Counted from the stretch's first letter, positions 1 through 9,553 are shown. The stretch: 64,000 nucleotides of DNA from CAYGDP01 sp964348665 (GCA_964348665.1 CAYGDP010000013.1:1-64000), one strand, 5' to 3'. A program made the numbers and translations. Notes: generated by a model not told the origin, from the sequence alone.

Positions 1-158
1 GGAACGACGCCATCCGACCGCCACCTACGAGGTCACGGACGGCGGGCGGGGCGAGCATGTTACTGCATCAGGGGGCGAAATCGTTTGAGATTTGGACTGG
101 CCGGCGCGCACATGTATCAGCGATGCGCAGGGCGTTGCTCCGGTCATTGAAAAAATGA
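1..158 (+). CDS. aroE: Shikimate dehydrogenase, C-terminal fragment
   Basis: The frame starting at base 3 is open from the window edge to a TGA at 156-158 and gives about 51 residues. They contain MLLHQGAKSFEIWTG, the conserved C-terminal segment of shikimate dehydrogenases (typically GMLVHQGAxAFELWTG), which helps form the substrate pocket. AroE reduces 3-dehydroshikimate to shikimate with NADPH in the chorismate pathway. The 5' part lies outside the window, so the Rossmann domain and catalytic Lys/Asp cannot be checked. The other two frames look less protein-like here. The prepilin peptidase gene follows after 35 bp on the same strand, so the two may be co-transcribed. Confidence 0.8.
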   Translation, partial: NDAIRPPPTRSRTAGGASMLLHQGAKSFEIWTGRRAHVSAMRRALLRSLKK

Positions 159-193
159 TGAACCCGATTAATTGAAAGGCCTCGAACCGCGTC

Positions 194-1174
194 ATGTTTG
201 ACTTTATCGCAAGAGACTGGCAATTCATCGCAAAAAATGCCCCGTGGCTGATTAATACGTTCGCGTTTCTATTTGGCGCAATCGTCGGCAGCTTTTTGAA
301 TGTTTGCATCTGGCGAATGCCGCGGGACGAGTCCGTGATCCATCCCGGGTCGCATTGTGGAAGCTGTAATAAGCCGATTCGGTGGTATGACAACATCCCA
401 ATCATCAGTTTTTTTGCTTTGGGCGGGCGTTGTCGCTCCTGCGGAGCGCGCTATTCGGGGCGGTATGTGATGGTCGAGGCATTGACGGGCATCTTATTTT
501 TCCTGATTTGGCGGCAGTATGGCTGGACGAATCCGCCGCTGGCGATCGCGTATTTGATTTTTGCGAGCGGATGCGTGGTGGCAGCGATTATTGACCTGGA
601 GCATTACATCATTCCCGACGTGATAACGGTGGGAGGAACGATTGTCGGAGTGATTTACAGCGCCTTGTGGCCGTCGTTGCAGGTGAGCACGCGAATGGCG
701 GATGGTTTGACGGAAAGTATGTTGGGTATCCTGGTTGGGTCTGGGATTATCCTTTGGGTGATGGTCATAGGAGAAATCGTGTTTCAAAAGGAGGCAATGG
801 GATTTGGCGACGTGAAATTGATGGGTGCCATTGGAGCATTCCTAGGGTGGCAGGCGACAGTTTTTACGATTGCAATCGGCTGTGTCACCGGAGCGGTGAT
901 CGGTGTCGGTTTGCTGTTCTGGCGAAAAAATGCAGACCGAGAGATCCAGGAGGATCGTCACATGGATGACGCTGAATTGTCCTACCTGATTTATGGTGGA
1001 ACCGAAAACTCGAGCATTCCGTTCGGGCCATTTCTCATTTTTGGCGCATTAGTGTGGGTATTGCTGCAGGAATTTACCATCGGTGGACAAAATATCCATT
1101 TGCGGACATGGATGATGGAGCAACTTGGGACATTCTATTGTATGCCGGATCCTTACCCGTGTATGAAGCCATGA
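194..1174 (+). CDS. pilD: Prepilin peptidase / N-methyltransferase (A24 family)
   Basis: This 326-residue membrane aspartic protease cleaves the leader from type IV prepilins and pseudopilins and methylates the new N-terminus. The N-terminal part has the GSFLNVCIWRMP motif and two zinc-type cysteine pairs (Cys55/Cys58 and Cys80/Cys83), so the methyltransferase half is intact. The catalytic aspartates are visible at Asp134 (in IDLEHYIIPD) and Asp206 (in GFGDVKLMG, the GxGD signature). Several hydrophobic segments fit the usual polytopic topology. A 70-residue C-terminal extension after the last conserved segment is somewhat long for the family. The stop overlaps the next start by ATGA at 1171-1174. 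Its substrate is likely the pseudopilin encoded at 3125. Confidence 0.95.
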   Translation: MFDFIARDWQFIAKNAPWLINTFAFLFGAIVGSFLNVCIWRMPRDESVIHPGSHCGSCNKPIRWYDNIPIISFFALGGRCRSCGARYSGRYVMVEALTGILFFLIWRQYGWTNPPLAIAYLIFASGCVVAAIIDLEHYIIPDVITVGGTIVGVIYSALWPSLQVSTRMADGLTESMLGILVGSGIILWVMVIGEIVFQKEAMGFGDVKLMGAIGAFLGWQATVFTIAIGCVTGAVIGVGLLFWRKNADREIQEDRHMDDAELSYLIYGGTENSSIPFGPFLIFGALVWVLLQEFTIGGQNIHLRTWMMEQLGTFYCMPDPYPCMKP

Positions 1175-3072
1175 AGGGTTTTTGTTTCGTCATCCTCGTG
1201 TTGTGCGCGCTGACTGTCATGGCCGAGACGCCCCGGCTTGAATCGGAGCGGAAGATTTACCAGGGTGGCGAGCTGGTTCGGCTTCATCTGATTGATTTCG
1301 CGCCCATCGCAGACGGGGCCGTGATGGTGTTGCATACACCGAACGACCGGGCATTTCCCGAAACGACCCCGTCGCGTTTCAGTTACACGGTGGCGCAGCG
1401 ACAAGGTGATTGGGTCAGTTTTCCTGCGCCGTTGGCGGAGCGGAACGGACTGATCCGATTTCTGGTGCGCGCAGAGACAAAGGCGGGATGGCAGCAAGCT
1501 CGAGTAGATCTCGGTATTGTGAATCCCGGTCGCGCAGCGAGCCTGACTGCAGTGACAGCGGGCGGGCGCGACACGTTCTTGGAGGGGGAAATGGCGGAAG
1601 TCCGAGTGATTCTCAAAACGGCCGTCCGCATTGAGCCGACTCCATTGGAACTGCGGGCGCAGGAGTACATTGAATTCAATCCCGGGCAATGGATTGCAGT
1701 GGGTCAGCCGTATACGTTGGCGACCGCGCAGGTTTTCATCGCGGGAGAAACAGAACACGCATTTCGCTTTGCGTTGCGAACCTCTCTGTTGAAAACGACT
1801 CGCTATGAATTGCAGGCGCGGATGCCAAAAGCGGGACTGACGAGCAATCATTGGACAATCGACGTCGTCGCTGCCGATCCTGTCACGCATTTTCCAATCT
1901 TCGAGCGCGATGATTTTCTGACAAGACTCGCTTCCGGACAAATGCCTCACGGAGGACACATTCTACGGTTCGCGCAAAGCTTGACGGGTTCCCGGGTGAA
2001 TTGCTACGTCGAGCCTCGGTCGAAACTGAAACTCGATCACCCGTGGCCCAAACGACTGCCGGAAGATTCCAGTTTCGAAAGTGTCAGCGACCGGTTTGCG
2101 CATAACTCCGAGCTGAAACAATTGCTCGACAAAACGTGGCAGTTGCCGAGTGACGCCATACGGATCATACCCTCCCTGGGGCAAAACTTTGACGAAGCGC
2201 TATTGCGCTCACGGATTGGATGGCGCGAGGAATTGCCAGTAGCGAACCTGTTGTCACGCGCCGAACTGACAGCGTTTGGAGACGCACTCCTGTCGCTCGA
2301 GCCGGACACGATCGATTTTGTAAATGTCAACCAAACCGAGGCAACTCTGCGCGTTCAGCGGGGTGGACTAGCAAATTACATTTTGATAACTCCCGCGAAA
2401 GCGCCGCAACGTCTTGGATTGGAATTGATGGAGGCTTATGTTCTTTACGATGCGACCAACCAGGCGCAGATGTCCGGAAAGGCGCAGAAAAAAATGACGC
2501 TCGATGTGCGCGATACTCGACCGCGCGTTCTGGTTGCGTTGCCGCGCCCGATTGAGCGACTGGAGCTAGTTGCGCTGGCGGCGCCCGGGGCGTTTCGTGT
2601 AATTGCGCAAGACGCGAAGAAACAACCGTTGGATGCGGTGATCCCCGTTGAAATTGTGGTTCGTGACCCGACCGGAGAATTGCGCGCAAGGCGATTCCGC
2701 ACGACAGGCCGCGATGAAGTTGTCAAAATCGGTGTCAACGACCGACCGGGACAGTGGAGCATCACGGCCACGGAACTGTTGACGGGGCGGTGGGTATCCT
2801 GTCTCGTTACGGTTGGTGAAACCCGCGACATCCCGCTTTCGGAAGCGGCAAAAATGATCGAAGAAGCTATGGCCGAGGATGCCATTTTTTCTCCCGTGCC
2901 GAATTACCAGGAAATTATCGAAGATCAAGGCGATCTAATCCTGCGCCGGCTTGTTTTGGAAAGCGGCACGCCCGTGTTTCAATTTGATCCGGCGACGACT
3001 ACGCGCGGCTTGAAATCGCAGTCCGTCGAGCGTCCCTCCAAATCAAGGGATCCGAGGGGCTTGGCGCGCTGA
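1171..3072 (+). CDS. Secreted protein of unknown function in the pilus-like locus
   Basis: I chose the ATG at 1171 because it overlaps the prepilin peptidase stop (ATGA) and begins a good Sec signal peptide, MKGFCFVILVLCALTVMA, cut before ETPRL. An upstream in-frame start at 1054 would add 39 residues that only duplicate peptidase coding sequence. The 633-residue product has no motif I recognise. Its N-terminal 250 residues alternate short beta-type segments, as in extracytoplasmic Ig-like domains. The region around residues 440-560 contains two further beta-rich stretches. The conserved position between prepilin peptidase and pseudopilin suggests an envelope protein tied to the pilus-like system, but this is inference from context only. 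Confidence 0.75.
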   Translation: MKGFCFVILVLCALTVMAETPRLESERKIYQGGELVRLHLIDFAPIADGAVMVLHTPNDRAFPETTPSRFSYTVAQRQGDWVSFPAPLAERNGLIRFLVRAETKAGWQQARVDLGIVNPGRAASLTAVTAGGRDTFLEGEMAEVRVILKTAVRIEPTPLELRAQEYIEFNPGQWIAVGQPYTLATAQVFIAGETEHAFRFALRTSLLKTTRYELQARMPKAGLTSNHWTIDVVAADPVTHFPIFERDDFLTRLASGQMPHGGHILRFAQSLTGSRVNCYVEPRSKLKLDHPWPKRLPEDSSFESVSDRFAHNSELKQLLDKTWQLPSDAIRIIPSLGQNFDEALLRSRIGWREELPVANLLSRAELTAFGDALLSLEPDTIDFVNVNQTEATLRVQRGGLANYILITPAKAPQRLGLELMEAYVLYDATNQAQMSGKAQKKMTLDVRDTRPRVLVALPRPIERLELVALAAPGAFRVIAQDAKKQPLDAVIPVEIVVRDPTGELRARRFRTTGRDEVVKIGVNDRPGQWSITATELLTGRWVSCLVTVGETRDIPLSEAAKMIEEAMAEDAIFSPVPNYQEIIEDQGDLILRRLVLESGTPVFQFDPATTTRGLKSQSVERPSKSRDPRGLAR

Positions 3073-3124
3073 TGGATCGTGCGATTATTGAATCCTTTTT
3101 GCCGGAGAATTGTCAAAGGGGAAG

Positions 3125-3928
3125 ATGAAAACGACCCAAACAGCTTGGCGCGGGCGGTTCGCATTTACACTGATCGAAATGCTGGTGGTGATTGCTATCA
3201 TGGTGGTTTTGGCCGGGCTAATCCTGCCCGCAGTGCAAAACTCGCGCGCCAAGGCGCGTGAAATCACCTGCATGAACAACATGCGCAACCTGGCACTCGC
3301 GTGTGTCATGTATCGGGATACCTATAAAGATTCTCATATCCCGGATCCGCCGTGGCTCTCGACCTTGTACGGCGCGGGAACGACTGGCGCGGTCAATAAA
3401 GCTGTGTATCTCTGTCCGTTGGACGACAAGAAAGGACTGGACATTCCTCGATGGAAATATGCGTTGTTAAACCCATCAGCAACGACAAAATTTTACCCGG
3501 AGACAGCCGATAACAAGAACAACGCCACTGCCGACGCGCAGTTTTTGGCGATGCGAAACACGGAAATCGAGGCGTGCAGTTATTTTTTTGAATTCACCTG
3601 CGCACGCGCCACTTGGGGATGGAGCGGAACTTTGAGTTGCAGCGGCGGGACTTGCACGACGGCGGATTTGGACAAGAACGAAGATGGAATCGTTTCGTGG
3701 GCAGAGACAAAGGAATTCCAAATGGCTCATGGAGATTTGAGCCAGCTGAATCCGCCGTTGAGTTATACCGCCCCGGTCCCGTATCCACACGGCCAATTTG
3801 CGATGATCCGATGTTTTATGCACTTGAAGTCGCCGGACGGCGGTCGTAAAGAAGTGCTGAATGTTGGCTACGATGCGCGTACGTTCAAGAGCGGGGTTGC
3901 GTGGCAGCAAACGTATCAGGCCGATTGA
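3125..3928 (+). CDS. Type II secretion/pilin-like protein with N-terminal methylation motif
   Basis: The ATG at 3125 follows AAAGGGG at a short spacing; a TTG at 3110 would add five residues. The 267-residue protein starts with a short basic leader and then FTLIEMLVVIAIMVVLAGLILPA, the class III prepilin helix with the conserved Glu at +5. The residue before the scissile bond is Ala (RFA-FTLIEM) instead of the usual Gly. The globular part contains DKNEDGIVSWAE at residues 183-194, a perfect EF-hand-type DxNxDGxVxxxE calcium loop, and four nearby cysteines that may form disulfides. It is probably processed by the peptidase encoded at 194. It is long for a major pilin, so a pseudopilin role is more likely. 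Confidence 0.9.
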   Translation: MKTTQTAWRGRFAFTLIEMLVVIAIMVVLAGLILPAVQNSRAKAREITCMNNMRNLALACVMYRDTYKDSHIPDPPWLSTLYGAGTTGAVNKAVYLCPLDDKKGLDIPRWKYALLNPSATTKFYPETADNKNNATADAQFLAMRNTEIEACSYFFEFTCARATWGWSGTLSCSGGTCTTADLDKNEDGIVSWAETKEFQMAHGDLSQLNPPLSYTAPVPYPHGQFAMIRCFMHLKSPDGGRKEVLNVGYDARTFKSGVAWQQTYQAD

Positions 3929-3964
3929 ACGGCGAACCTCGCTTTTTGCTCCAAACCTGAAAGA

Positions 3965-5944
3965 ATGAACCTGCAATATTTACTAATGGGTGTAAGCGCG
4001 GCCAGCGTGATGTGGCTTTCGGGGTGCGGTTCCACGGGCGACAAAAAGGAAGCCGGGCCAGTTTTGCCCCCCGCCTTGCCTCCAAAAAAAGCGGTCGCCG
4101 CCCAGGTCCGGTCGCATATCCAAAATGCCGAGGCGCTGTATCGGCGAGGGTTTTACGACGAAGCACTGGCAGAAATCGCCAAGGCAATGCCGCTGGAACC
4201 GCGCAACGAGCGGTTGCGATCCCTCTTCTACGAGATTCAAGCCAACCAAATCGCGCAACGCGCCCGCGAAGTGGCACAGGAGAGCAAGATTTCAGAAAAA
4301 CGCGCGATGGTGGAAATTGAAAGCAATAAGCTCGTCCCGCTAAGTTATAGTCAGCGAAAACCAGTCGCGCCGGAGCCGGACGACACCAAGACCCCGTTGA
4401 GCGCCATGGAACAAGTTTTGCAGAAGCCGGTGACGCTACATATTGACGGTGGCGCCTTGGAGGCGGTGTTGTTGCGATTGGGACAGGAAAACAAGGTCAA
4501 TATCATTGCTGATCCCGCTTCCATTCAGGGCAAGACCGTTACGTTGCACGTGGACAACGTACCTTTGAAAGAGGTATTCGATTTCATTACGCGCAACCAG
4601 CAAGTCTCGTTTTTTGTTGGCGAAAACGTGATCTGGCTGACCCAGCAAGACCCGAATGCGGCACAGCCCACGACTCCATTCGAGACAAGAATTTATCACC
4701 TTCGTCAGGCTGTCAATTTTTTGGGAGATGAAAGCCAGCAGCAGCAGGCGGGCGGCGCAGGTGGGGGGCAACAATTGGGAGGAGGAGGTACAGCGCGGGC
4801 CGCACAGGGGATTCTGGGTGCGGTGCAGCAACAAATCACGCAGGCCGGCGCCCAAGGGGCGAGCCAGCCGCTTGGGCAAGGTCCAACGACCTTGGAACAG
4901 GCAATCATGCTTTTCGTGCCGCAACCGCCGGGAAGCGCGTTGTTGTTCGATCGTCCTTCCCACACGTTGCTCTCCAAAAACACGCGTGAGAACAATGCGT
5001 TGATCGAAAAGATCATGCAGAACCTCGACATTTCCTCCAAGCAAATCCTGATCGAAGCTCGATTCATTACGATTGGCGTGGACGATTTGGCGGAGCTGGG
5101 TATTGATTTCGCCCTGAACAGCCCGTACGCGGTTTCCAGCGAAAAAGGGCAGCCCAAGACCGTGGTGGATACTGGCGACATCATCAAATATGGCGCCTTC
5201 CCCAATGTCGCCGATGGCTTGAATTTATCCTACAGCGGCATCCTGACCGACCCGATGTTCAAGGCGGTGCTTCACGCGCTCGATAGCAACAAGAAAGCCA
5301 ACACGATCTCCACCCCTCGAGTGACAACCGTGAACAATCGCGAAGCTTATATTCGCATCGGCGAGGATTTTCGATATTTCGACAATTTCAGCCTTCAACA
5401 AACCGTGGCCAGCACCAGCGCGACCACGGGACAGACGTTGACCCAGCAAATCGTACCCACCGGCACGCCGGCTCTGGAAGAGTTGGGCATCGAACTTCGC
5501 GTCATGCCCAGCGTGGGCGCCAATTCGCAAAATATCATGATGGTGCTCAATCCTAGCATTTCGGAATTCTTGCGCTACGAAACATTTCAGACTTTTCAGA
5601 CGGGACAAGGTGGAACTGGAACGGGAACGGGGACGGCAGCGCAACCCGGTGAAATCCGTCTGCCGATTTTCAGCCGAAGTCTCGTGACCAGCAAGGCCAT
5701 CGTCCGGAGCGGTGAAACAGTCGTGCTCGGCGGCTTGATCAAAGGATCTCTAAGCAAGGAACGACGCGAACCTCCCATCGTGGGTAAAATCCCCGTAGTC
5801 GGTAAATTGTTCCGCCACAACATCACCGAAGAAAAAAAATCCAATCTTCTCATCTTCGTCACCGCCACGCTCATCTCGGCGGAAGGCAATAAACTAATCC
5901 CCACCACTCCCATCGGCGCGGTTCCCGCGCCAGCCGGTCAATAG
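3965..5944 (+). CDS. Secretin (outer-membrane pore, PilQ/GspD-like), lipoprotein
   Basis: The 659-residue product begins with a lipoprotein signal ending in the lipobox LSGC. Residues about 40-110 are helical and TPR-like. Two short N-domains follow (VTLHIDGG...EAVLLRLGQEN and VTLHVDNVPLKEVFDFI, an STN-type signature). A Gln/Gly-rich linker lies around residues 255-310, and the C-terminal secretin domain includes SGETVVLGGLIKG and PVVGKLFRH. Secretins form the outer-membrane channel of type IV pili and type II secretion. The layout matches the Verrucomicrobiota secretin typified by Akkermansia Amuc_1098, although I have not aligned it. The PilM-like gene starts 3 nt after the stop. Confidence 0.92.
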   Translation: MNLQYLLMGVSAASVMWLSGCGSTGDKKEAGPVLPPALPPKKAVAAQVRSHIQNAEALYRRGFYDEALAEIAKAMPLEPRNERLRSLFYEIQANQIAQRAREVAQESKISEKRAMVEIESNKLVPLSYSQRKPVAPEPDDTKTPLSAMEQVLQKPVTLHIDGGALEAVLLRLGQENKVNIIADPASIQGKTVTLHVDNVPLKEVFDFITRNQQVSFFVGENVIWLTQQDPNAAQPTTPFETRIYHLRQAVNFLGDESQQQQAGGAGGGQQLGGGGTARAAQGILGAVQQQITQAGAQGASQPLGQGPTTLEQAIMLFVPQPPGSALLFDRPSHTLLSKNTRENNALIEKIMQNLDISSKQILIEARFITIGVDDLAELGIDFALNSPYAVSSEKGQPKTVVDTGDIIKYGAFPNVADGLNLSYSGILTDPMFKAVLHALDSNKKANTISTPRVTTVNNREAYIRIGEDFRYFDNFSLQQTVASTSATTGQTLTQQIVPTGTPALEELGIELRVMPSVGANSQNIMMVLNPSISEFLRYETFQTFQTGQGGTGTGTGTAAQPGEIRLPIFSRSLVTSKAIVRSGETVVLGGLIKGSLSKERREPPIVGKIPVVGKLFRHNITEEKKSNLLIFVTATLISAEGNKLIPTTPIGAVPAPAGQ

Positions 5945-5946
5945 CC

Positions 5947-7881
5947 ATGCTCCGCGCCCCCACCGCCATTGGACTGGATATCGGCGGTCGCACCGCCCAG
6001 CTCGTCGCGGTCAGTGGCGATAAAAATCCGCAATTGGTCGCGGCGCTCATGCTGGAGTTCGACCCGAATAAGGCGTATTCCCGTGACGAAATGATCGAGG
6101 CGATTCGTACCCTGTTTCATTCCGCGCGAGTGACCGGTCCGACTGTATTGGCGATCCCTGGCAATATTGCCACCGTCCAATTACTCTCGTTTCCCAAAGT
6201 CTCCGACGCTCAATTGCGTCGCATGGTCGAGATGGAAGTGTCGCGGCTCGCCGGTCTTTCTCCCGAAGGAATGGTGCATGATTATGTGACGTTGCCGACT
6301 GATAAAACGCCGGATCAAAAAGCTTTGGTCGGTCTCTGTCGCGCATCGGCCCTGAACGAGCAACTCGCGCTCGTTAGCGAGGCGGGCGTGGAGGCGGACG
6401 ACATTACCATTTCCACCGTTGCTCTCTTCAATGCGTTCGCGTTTGCCACCAAACTGAAAGAGGGCGAAGTGATTGCGCTGGTGGAGATCGGGCGCGACGC
6501 GACCAATCTTGCCATCGAAGTGGATGGTTCCTTGCAGTTTGTCCGAAGTTTTCCAACGGGCGGAAATTCGTTCACGTCTGCCGTGGCGGAATCCGAGCAG
6601 CTCGATTTTACGGAAGCCGAACGATGGAAGACGGAGCAGGGAGAAATCCCCGACACCGATCATCTCCTTGGTCGCGGCGCGCCTCGACACGCCGCGCTGC
6701 TGCACACGGCGGAGAATTGGGTCAAGGAACTCAACACGACATTGACCTATTTTTTCAGCTCTCGCGGCATTGGGGTCGAGGAAATTCACCGGATTGTTCT
6801 GGCCGGGGGCGGTGCGCAATTGCGCGGGTTGACGGCGTTTATCGAAAAGCGAATGGGCAAACCAGCAGTGATTGGACAGCCGTTACAGGCGTTCAAAGCG
6901 GCGCCGCGACACAGTGCATTGCCGACGGGTATCGTTGCCGGCGAATTGACCGACCCACGGTTTGCCATTGCGATGGGGCTGGCCCTGCAAGGATTGCGAC
7001 AGGCAACCGAGCCATTGAGCCTGCTCCCACCAGAAATTCGTGCCGCACGAATCGAGCCGGAAGAAGGCCAGCGATTGGTCCGGGCGAGTTTGCTGGCTGC
7101 AAGCATCGCGTTGACTTCGACCCTGTGGGCGGCCACCGACTATTATCTCCAACACCAGCGCCGGCAGGAACGAAACGAGAGCGTCAAACGAGCGATCGCC
7201 ATTGCGGGACAAATCGAGGAAACAAAAAACCGCCGTCAAATTGCCGAGGCCATGTTGTCGCCGTTCCTGCAAACCGCCATTCGAGGGCCAATCTATGTCG
7301 AAACATTGCGATCGCTGGCGGAAACCAAGCAGGAGACGGAATCGATCTGGTTATTGGCCGACGCGGAATCGTATTACAGTCGGACGGAAAGCACCGTATC
7401 GAGCACCCGTGTGCCGCGGATTCCGGATAATCTGTTTGGCGGACCTCGCGCCATGCCGCGCGGCACTCCAACAGCGCTGCAACAAGTTGTCGCACAATTG
7501 CCTCCTCCACTGACCACCCTGGTGGTGGAAGGATTCACAACGGCGCCAAATCTTTCCGGCGTAAAAACGACCTGCGCAAAACTCGAGGAACGCAAGTTGT
7601 ATCAAGGAAAACTCTTTCGGCGCGTAGACACCCTGCCCATTGACAAACGATTGGCTGACCAGAAACGGGACGCCGATTCGGCGAAATATGCAAAACTGCA
7701 TGCCCAACAATATGGCTATGAATTGATGCCGTTTTCGTTGGAGTTGATTCTGATGGAAACCGGGTTTGAACCCGGCAAAGAACGGCCTGCCAATCTGCCG
7801 ACAGCCGCAAGCGGACAACCAGTCCCCAGTTTCGCAGAGCAATCCAAGGAAACCAAACAATTTCTGATCGAGGCGGAATAA
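5947..7881 (+). CDS. pilM: PilM-like actin-fold ATPase fused to a PilN-like membrane segment
   Basis: This protein of 644 residues is nearly twice the length of a usual PilM (about 350). Residues 1-350 carry the actin/FtsA fold: the phosphate-1 loop IGLDIGGRTAQLVAV at the start, LVEIGRDATNLAIEV near residue 180, and IVLAGGGAQLRGL near residue 285. A single membrane helix follows at about 380-400 (LLAASIALTSTLWAA). Beyond it is a coiled-coil and ferredoxin-like region as in PilN. PilM normally binds the N-terminus of PilN on the cytoplasmic face, so a fusion would fix that contact covalently. Akkermansia Amuc_1101 is the nearest comparison I can name. It sits 3 nt after the secretin and 2 nt before the next gene. 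Confidence 0.85.
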   Translation: MLRAPTAIGLDIGGRTAQLVAVSGDKNPQLVAALMLEFDPNKAYSRDEMIEAIRTLFHSARVTGPTVLAIPGNIATVQLLSFPKVSDAQLRRMVEMEVSRLAGLSPEGMVHDYVTLPTDKTPDQKALVGLCRASALNEQLALVSEAGVEADDITISTVALFNAFAFATKLKEGEVIALVEIGRDATNLAIEVDGSLQFVRSFPTGGNSFTSAVAESEQLDFTEAERWKTEQGEIPDTDHLLGRGAPRHAALLHTAENWVKELNTTLTYFFSSRGIGVEEIHRIVLAGGGAQLRGLTAFIEKRMGKPAVIGQPLQAFKAAPRHSALPTGIVAGELTDPRFAIAMGLALQGLRQATEPLSLLPPEIRAARIEPEEGQRLVRASLLAASIALTSTLWAATDYYLQHQRRQERNESVKRAIAIAGQIEETKNRRQIAEAMLSPFLQTAIRGPIYVETLRSLAETKQETESIWLLADAESYYSRTESTVSSTRVPRIPDNLFGGPRAMPRGTPTALQQVVAQLPPPLTTLVVEGFTTAPNLSGVKTTCAKLEERKLYQGKLFRRVDTLPIDKRLADQKRDADSAKYAKLHAQQYGYELMPFSLELILMETGFEPGKERPANLPTAASGQPVPSFAEQSKETKQFLIEAE

Positions 7882-7883
7882 CC

Positions 7884-8783
7884 ATGGAACTGCAACTCTT
7901 CGGACTCAATTTGTCGCGCGTAAAACTGCCGACGTTGCGGCCAAACGTTTCCAGCCGGCCTCAGGTAAAGCGGTTCGGAATTGTAATGGGCACGGTCAGT
8001 GTTTTGCTTCTCATTGGCGGCGTCGGACCGTTCCTGTGGCAACGCATCGCCATCGCCCGCGAAGTCGCTGCACAGGAGCAGAATCTCTCGCCGGAATATC
8101 GCAAAGGCGAGGAGGCTCTGGTCAAAGACCTCGACGTGGAAAAAAAACGGGTCACCCGTCTTTCGATCGAATGGGCGGAGTTGAACACGAAACTTCAGTG
8201 TTTCAAGCGCACCTATGTGTATCTCACCCGCGATCCGCGTCGCGTGGATTATCAGGGGGAACGATACAAGATTTTCCGTTTATTGGAACAAAAACTTAGC
8301 CGAAAACTGCCCGAGTCGTTCAAGGACGGCCTCCCTCCGGGCGTGACCAGCACCGACGACACCGCCCGCAAAGTCGTTCATCTCCGTTCGGCGGGCGCTT
8401 TGATGAACGAGGCCCTCGACTGGGGGATGAAATCGCTCGACTCGGTCCGGTTCCTTGACCCGGAACAATTTCGGATGCCAAACACCAGCGGTGGTCTGGA
8501 AGTGTTCGGGGTGGAATTGCCCATTGAAATTGTGGCGACGGGCGACACTCAATCAATCGGTCGCTGGCTGCTGGCCGCCGCGCACTCGCGGGATGTCATT
8601 GATCCGAAAAATGGCGAGATTTATTACTTCATGGTTCGCAATATACGCCTCGAAAAATCCGCGCCCCACGACCCCAGCAGCGTCCGCGCAACCGTGGTCT
8701 TCAGCGCAATCCTTATCGTCAAAGACCCGGACCAATTCTCCATTCCGAAAGAGATCAAAGCTGTGCCATTCGACGACGCATAA
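7884..8783 (+). CDS. PilO-like single-pass membrane protein of the pilus locus
   Basis: The 299-residue product has a short cytoplasmic N-terminus, one membrane helix at about residues 31-53, then a charged coiled coil (residues 55-105) and a mixed alpha/beta region. That order, directly after the PilM/PilN gene, is the order of PilO. The sequence itself does not show a diagnostic PilO signature, so the call rests on topology and position. In Akkermansia the equivalent locus encodes the host-interacting protein Amuc_1100 (also one membrane helix, coiled coil and ferredoxin-like folds), which may be a closer relative than classical PilO. The gap before the next gene is 179 bp and holds a candidate promoter. 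Confidence 0.65.
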   Translation: MELQLFGLNLSRVKLPTLRPNVSSRPQVKRFGIVMGTVSVLLLIGGVGPFLWQRIAIAREVAAQEQNLSPEYRKGEEALVKDLDVEKKRVTRLSIEWAELNTKLQCFKRTYVYLTRDPRRVDYQGERYKIFRLLEQKLSRKLPESFKDGLPPGVTSTDDTARKVVHLRSAGALMNEALDWGMKSLDSVRFLDPEQFRMPNTSGGLEVFGVELPIEIVATGDTQSIGRWLLAAAHSRDVIDPKNGEIYYFMVRNIRLEKSAPHDPSSVRATVVFSAILIVKDPDQFSIPKEIKAVPFDDA

Positions 8784-8825
8784 TGCTCTGAACGAATAGT
8801 TTTTGCCATGCGGCGGGATAAAATC

Positions 8826-8855
8826 TGGACAATTAATCTCTCTGATAGCGATAAT
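8826..8855 (+). promoter_or_regulatory. Candidate sigma-70-type promoter upstream of the pilP-like gene
   Basis: TGGACA at 8826-8831 and GATAAT at 8850-8855 are separated by 18 bp. Each hexamer differs from consensus at one position. They lie in the only sizeable intergenic gap of the pilus locus, about 110 bp before the next start codon, and may give the pilP-like/pilB genes their own transcription. This is based on sequence only. Confidence 0.35.
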
Positions 8856-8962
8856 TGGTTTTTCGTTGCATTAGCCTTTGTTTGTCCGGAGATTGACTGT
8901 CGAAGATAAGGATCGCCATTGACGGGAAGTGAACATCGGACGATAGTAGGGGTCGAAAGAGT

Positions 8963-9553
8963 ATGGACTTCAAATCTCTCAAGGAAGACAAGCCGAAGGC
9001 GATGCTGTTGGCATTGGCCGTGGTGCAAGGTCTCGTGTTGATCGGGTGGGGGATTAGTACTTGGATCAGCTTGCACCCGCCTCCGACGTTGCCCGCGAAA
9101 CCTCCCGCGCTACCAGGCGCCCGCGGTCCTTTGGCGTTTCTGAATCCAATCGAGCCGAATAGTTTCAACGCGAGCGGTCGAGGGCCGTTTTTCGCGCCGG
9201 CGATTGATATTCGTGATAAACCTGCCGTGGCGATCACGCCACGCACCAATCGGACGATCTGGCCTCAACGCCCGGTCACCACAAATACCACCGCAACTAC
9301 GGCTCCCACCGGGCCAACGATTATGAACGTCGAGCTGGTTTATCGTGGCACGATGGTGGATGAAAAAGGTGAGCCGTTGGCGCTCATTGAGGACAAGATC
9401 AGCGGCAAACAAAAGTTCGTCAAGATTGGCGATGAAGTTCAGGGCTGTAGCGTCACGGATATCGCCAACAATGTCGTTCGCCTCGATAAAGGCGGGACGG
9501 TCTTTGCTGTCAAGCTTGGCCAGTCCGAAGTCGTTGGCCAGATCCAGCAATGA
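8963..9553 (+). CDS. PilP/GspC-like single-pass protein
   Basis: This 196-residue protein has an N-terminal membrane helix (residues 13-35), a long proline/threonine-rich periplasmic linker (about residues 37-112), and a small beta-domain (MNVELVYRGTMVDEKGEPLALIED...) typical in length and pattern of PilP or the GspC homology region. That domain contacts the secretin N-domains and links the inner-membrane platform to the pore. The stop overlaps the ATPase start by ATGA at 9550-9553, implying translational coupling. The assignment to PilP rather than GspC cannot be made from sequence alone. Confidence 0.65.
   Translation: MDFKSLKEDKPKAMLLALAVVQGLVLIGWGISTWISLHPPPTLPAKPPALPGARGPLAFLNPIEPNSFNASGRGPFFAPAIDIRDKPAVAITPRTNRTIWPQRPVTTNTTATTAPTGPTIMNVELVYRGTMVDEKGEPLALIEDKISGKQKFVKIGDEVQGCSVTDIANNVVRLDKGGTVFAVKLGQSEVVGQIQQ

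Noticed and set aside
2..88. Second possible coding tail at the left edge ending TGA at 86-88
   Set aside because: The overlapping frame ending at 158 carries the recognisable AroE C-terminus, so this one is a shadow.
1054..1170. Upstream start for the secreted protein after prepilin peptidase
   Set aside because: The extra 39 residues would hide the signal peptide and lie inside the peptidase gene; ATG 1171 forms an ATGA overlap.
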